Source: Akkermansiaceae bacterium
GTDB lineage: Bacteria; Verrucomicrobiota; Verrucomicrobiia; Verrucomicrobiales; Akkermansiaceae
Direction: 5' to 3'
Length of the DNA: 64,000 nt
Assembly: GCA_024233135.1 (NCBI GenBank)
Contig: JACKPZ010000022.1
Span: 1 to 64,000 of the forward strand
Made by a program: the position numbers and the translations under genes
Part shown: one piece after another, positions 61,600 to 64,000 of the stretch
How positions within the stretch are numbered: position 1 is the first letter of the stretch
Layout of the letters: every line of letters begins with the position of its first letter
The notes under the pieces: generated by a model
What the model was told of the DNA's origin: nothing
The model's input: only the letters and a program-made list of their open reading frames with translations
The model's database searches: none

Positions 61600-63761
61600 A
61601 TACCCCACGCCAACGGAAGGGAAAACCGGGATATGTATCCTACGTGCTGGTGCTCAGCACCGGGGCCATCCTCGGCCTGATGATGCTCTTCGCCTACCGC
61701 AGCGCGTCCCGCTCCGCGCAGGTGCAGAGCGCCGTCCAGCTCCGCGTCGACTATGCGGAAAAGGAAAACGCGGTGCTCCGCTCGATCGTCGCCCTCACGC
61801 CCAACCGCGCGATCCGCGCCATGAAGAACGGCTCGAACTCGACTTCGAGCGTCCGCAATCCGCTGCGCTGGCGCAATATCTTCGAGGAGTCGCTCGACAT
61901 GGCCAACGCCCGCACCTCGATCGCCACCGACCTGCTCGACTCCATCGGCGTCGAAAACGCCAGCGTCGGCAACAGCGGCGACTCCACATTGACCTCGGAG
62001 AGCCGGATTTTCCGCTCACTTCCAGGCGAGTCAGGCTGGGTTTCGCCCGGCATCAACCGCAGCCTCGGCACCGGCTACCCCGTGCCGCTCTCGACGTCGA
62101 ACGCAACGGTCATCAGCAACGACAACGTTTACCCGATCATCGCGAAGGACAAGGTCTACGGCAACCTCGCGTCCTCCGGCGTAGGCCTGCCCGTCGATAC
62201 CTATCCGGATTTCAACATCCTGACGTATCCGGAGATCAACTTCGGCTACGCCAGGCCCGGCGATCCCTTCGTGGCGAAGCGCAACTGGTGGGCCTTCACG
62301 ATGGACATCGCCGACCACGACGACAACCTGACCTTCCTATCCACCCCGAAGCGCTATTTCGTGCTCTCGATCTACGAGATCCCCTCGCAGCTTGCGATCT
62401 CCGCCTCCGCCTTCATGTCGCTCGGTGCCTATGCCTCAGGCGAGGAATGGCAGGACGACAAGGTCAATATCGAAGGCAACGTGTTCGCCGGCAAGGCGAG
62501 GGTGGAGGCGGATACGGCCCTCGACTCGCTCGCCAGCCGCCGCGGCATGACGATGGGGAACAACGCGACCATCGGCGGCCAGTCCTTCAACGCGAGCCCA
62601 TTCGCCCCGGGCGTCCGCGAGGCCTATCAGGTGACGCAGGGCGACTTCTTCCCGGTGTCCCTCGCCTCGGAAAGCGGCCGTGTCGCCTTCGTGCCGATCA
62701 ACCGCGGCGTGGCCTTCTTCGACCGCTTCCACACCGAGAACGGCAACGAGTCCAACACGCTGTCCCCCACCACATGGAATGACTACTCGGTGGGCGCGCT
62801 CCAGTGCGCGATGCGCCTCGACATCACCGAATGCAAGAGTTCGACGGATCCGACACCGACGAAACTCCGCTTCTCCTACCTGAAGGGCGGCGTGCGCACC
62901 AACCTCGACATCCAGCTCGAGACCAGCCAGTATTCCGGACTCCCGCCCGGCTACATCCTCGCCTGCGGTGAGAACCAGAGTTATGACTTCGGCGACACGG
63001 TGGTGGACGTCGCCTACGGTCACAACGGGGTGTTCGCCTTCCAGACCGGCGTCACCGGGGTCGTGACCTTCAACAACGCGCGTTTCGGCGACCCGCTCTA
63101 CGGAACCTACAAATACGGATACTACAAACCGAGTTATCCCTTCGAGGTGAAGCTGCTGCCCAGCGGACAGACCTGCATCGCCGTCTATCCGCAACGTCTT
63201 CCCGACTTCCTCCGCGCCCTGAATGCGGACAGCACCGCCGTCAACAGCTCGATCGCCGTCAACGTCGATTACACCACCACGACCGGCAGCGTGAACCTCC
63301 GGCAGCCGCTCATTCCCTGCACCGACCTCGACTACGGAGTGATCCTCCAGGAGTGCTCGGACCTCACCGGTTTCACCAAGGGTTTCTCGATGGTGACGAA
63401 TCTGCGGATGTTCATCGGCGACGATTTCAACGTGGTCCCCGCGACGCCGCCCAGCGGGTACATCCCTTCGGGAACCTACTATCCTCCCTGTTCGCTCTTC
63501 ACCCCGGAAAAACGCTACGGCGTGGAGATCGATCCGTTCGCGATCTCGCTCGAAGGGCAGATCGGCTCGCTGGCGAGTGACACGGCCGCCAATCCGGTCC
63601 ACCCGCTCGATGCGAAAACGATGACCGGCGGCAGCCTCGGCGCCGACCGCATCACGGTGAACCTCAAGCCGATCACGCATCCGGCCGAGCTGCCGCCGAT
63701 CACGATGATGAACTGGCTGGTCGTGCTCGAAGAGGTGCGCGACGACCTGAAGACGCCCTGA
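61596..63761 (+). CDS. Large GspK/PilX-like pseudopilin
   Basis: A 721-residue protein. Near the N-terminus GKPGYVSYVLVLSTGAILGL is a prepilin-like segment without Glu at +5, which is characteristic of GspK/PilX-type tip subunits. The outside domain of about 680 residues is beta-rich and much larger than GspK. There is no clear similarity to the Verru_Chthon A protein at 20198 beyond the N-terminus and size. It is the third coupled gene after the I- and J-like members and ends nine bases before the convergent zinc-ribbon gene. Confidence 0.75.
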   Translation: MNTPRQRKGKPGYVSYVLVLSTGAILGLMMLFAYRSASRSAQVQSAVQLRVDYAEKENAVLRSIVALTPNRAIRAMKNGSNSTSSVRNPLRWRNIFEESLDMANARTSIATDLLDSIGVENASVGNSGDSTLTSESRIFRSLPGESGWVSPGINRSLGTGYPVPLSTSNATVISNDNVYPIIAKDKVYGNLASSGVGLPVDTYPDFNILTYPEINFGYARPGDPFVAKRNWWAFTMDIADHDDNLTFLSTPKRYFVLSIYEIPSQLAISASAFMSLGAYASGEEWQDDKVNIEGNVFAGKARVEADTALDSLASRRGMTMGNNATIGGQSFNASPFAPGVREAYQVTQGDFFPVSLASESGRVAFVPINRGVAFFDRFHTENGNESNTLSPTTWNDYSVGALQCAMRLDITECKSSTDPTPTKLRFSYLKGGVRTNLDIQLETSQYSGLPPGYILACGENQSYDFGDTVVDVAYGHNGVFAFQTGVTGVVTFNNARFGDPLYGTYKYGYYKPSYPFEVKLLPSGQTCIAVYPQRLPDFLRALNADSTAVNSSIAVNVDYTTTTGSVNLRQPLIPCTDLDYGVILQECSDLTGFTKGFSMVTNLRMFIGDDFNVVPATPPSGYIPSGTYYPPCSLFTPEKRYGVEIDPFAISLEGQIGSLASDTAANPVHPLDAKTMTGGSLGADRITVNLKPITHPAELPPITMMNWLVVLEEVRDDLKTP

Positions 63762-63770
63762 GCCGGCCGG

Positions 63771-64000
63771 TCAGTCCGCGTCGTAGAGGATGCGCCCGCA
63801 GTTCTCGCACTGGCAGATCTCCTTGGCGGTGTGCACCTTCATGATGGTCGAGGCGATCACCTTCATGTGGCAGCCCTCGCATTTGCCGTCCTTCATCGGC
63901 ACCACCGCGAGGCCGTCCTTGGTCCTCATCAGGCGCTGATAGAGCGGCAGCATGTCTTCGGAAACGCCGGGCAGCAGTTTCTCGCGCTCCGCGGAAACCT
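63771..64000 (-). CDS. Zinc-ribbon protein of the CT398/COG1579 type (5' part outside the window)
   Basis: The last 76 residues of a gene that runs past the window edge. CEGC and CENC (metal-binding Cys pairs) are in KCEGCHMKV and CQCENCGRILYD, a C4 zinc ribbon. The preceding helix MLPLYQRLMRT and a further in-frame stretch to 64000 (REKLLPGVSED) fit the coiled coil plus ribbon of this family. Functions of such proteins are unclear; flagellar or nucleic acid roles have been suggested. The start is not in the window. Confidence 0.8.
   Translation of the reverse strand, partial: VSAEREKLLPGVSEDMLPLYQRLMRTKDGLAVVPMKDGKCEGCHMKVIASTIMKVHTAKEICQCENCGRILYDAD

Overview
The window is GC-rich bacterial chromosome and most likely comes from a member of the Verrucomicrobiota, close to the Luteolibacter/Haloferula/Verrucomicrobium group. 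The best taxonomic evidence is the 1166-residue protein at 20198-23698, which has the prepilin-like start and overall build of the 'Verru_Chthon cassette' protein A family, together with a PEP-CTERM exported protein (48753-49568) and many ThuA, CAP, propeller and pseudopilin-like exported proteins. I see no phage, plasmid, IS element or CRISPR array. Genes are tightly packed, often with 4-base ATGA/GTGA overlaps, and most starts have no strong Shine-Dalgarno sequence.

Layout. 1-8312: threonine deaminase, a glycosyltransferase-HAD fusion coupled to a GNAT acetyltransferase, an SDR dehydrogenase and a TRAP transporter (dctPQM). 8420-18400: gltX, aroE, two related membrane proteins, a DEAD-box helicase, a class IV aminotransferase, a sugar isomerase-like protein and a pyrimidine nucleoside phosphorylase. 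18426-23698: a Cys-containing membrane protein, tRNA-Gln(TTG), and the Verru_Chthon A protein with a small secreted partner. 24045-31759: parC, then de novo nucleotide synthesis (pyrC; purD-pyrR-membrane ORF-pyrB) with a vapBC toxin-antitoxin pair between pyrC and pyrB. 31884-38412: a ThuA-like protein, a large lipoprotein, an HTH regulator, gmk and a CAP-domain protein. 38470-48739: a candidate structured RNA leader, an ABC/SbmA-BacA-like transporter with a ruined nucleotide-binding domain, a GH94 phosphorylase, a secreted beta-propeller, a rhomboid-like protein and a Gfo/Idh oxidoreductase. 48753-52813: the PEP-CTERM protein, a three-unit tandem repeat, ftsY and mutL. 52972-63761: an array of secreted paralogues (three of family A, two of family B, plus two singletons) followed by three pseudopilin-like genes. 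The window ends inside a zinc-ribbon protein gene.

The best candidate for an undescribed system is 52972-63761. Families A and B are unfamiliar exported proteins present as repeated, divergent copies, with a repeated small hairpin in several of the spacers. Next to them is a coupled I-J-K-like trio of pseudopilins whose third member is very large and lacks the usual Glu5. I infer that the trio could be the tip of a verrucomicrobial pilus or type II-like export machine and that A and B could be its cargo or surface partners; only proximity supports this link. The second candidate is the transporter at 38671-40392: every ATP-binding motif of its nucleotide-binding domain has been replaced, it follows a multi-stem RNA leader, and it precedes a GH94 phosphorylase.

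The remainder is mostly core metabolism with local oddities: MutL has lost the endonuclease metal motifs, PyrR is coupled to an unknown membrane protein, and one dispersed intergenic repeat occurs at both 1-95 and 49729-50088.
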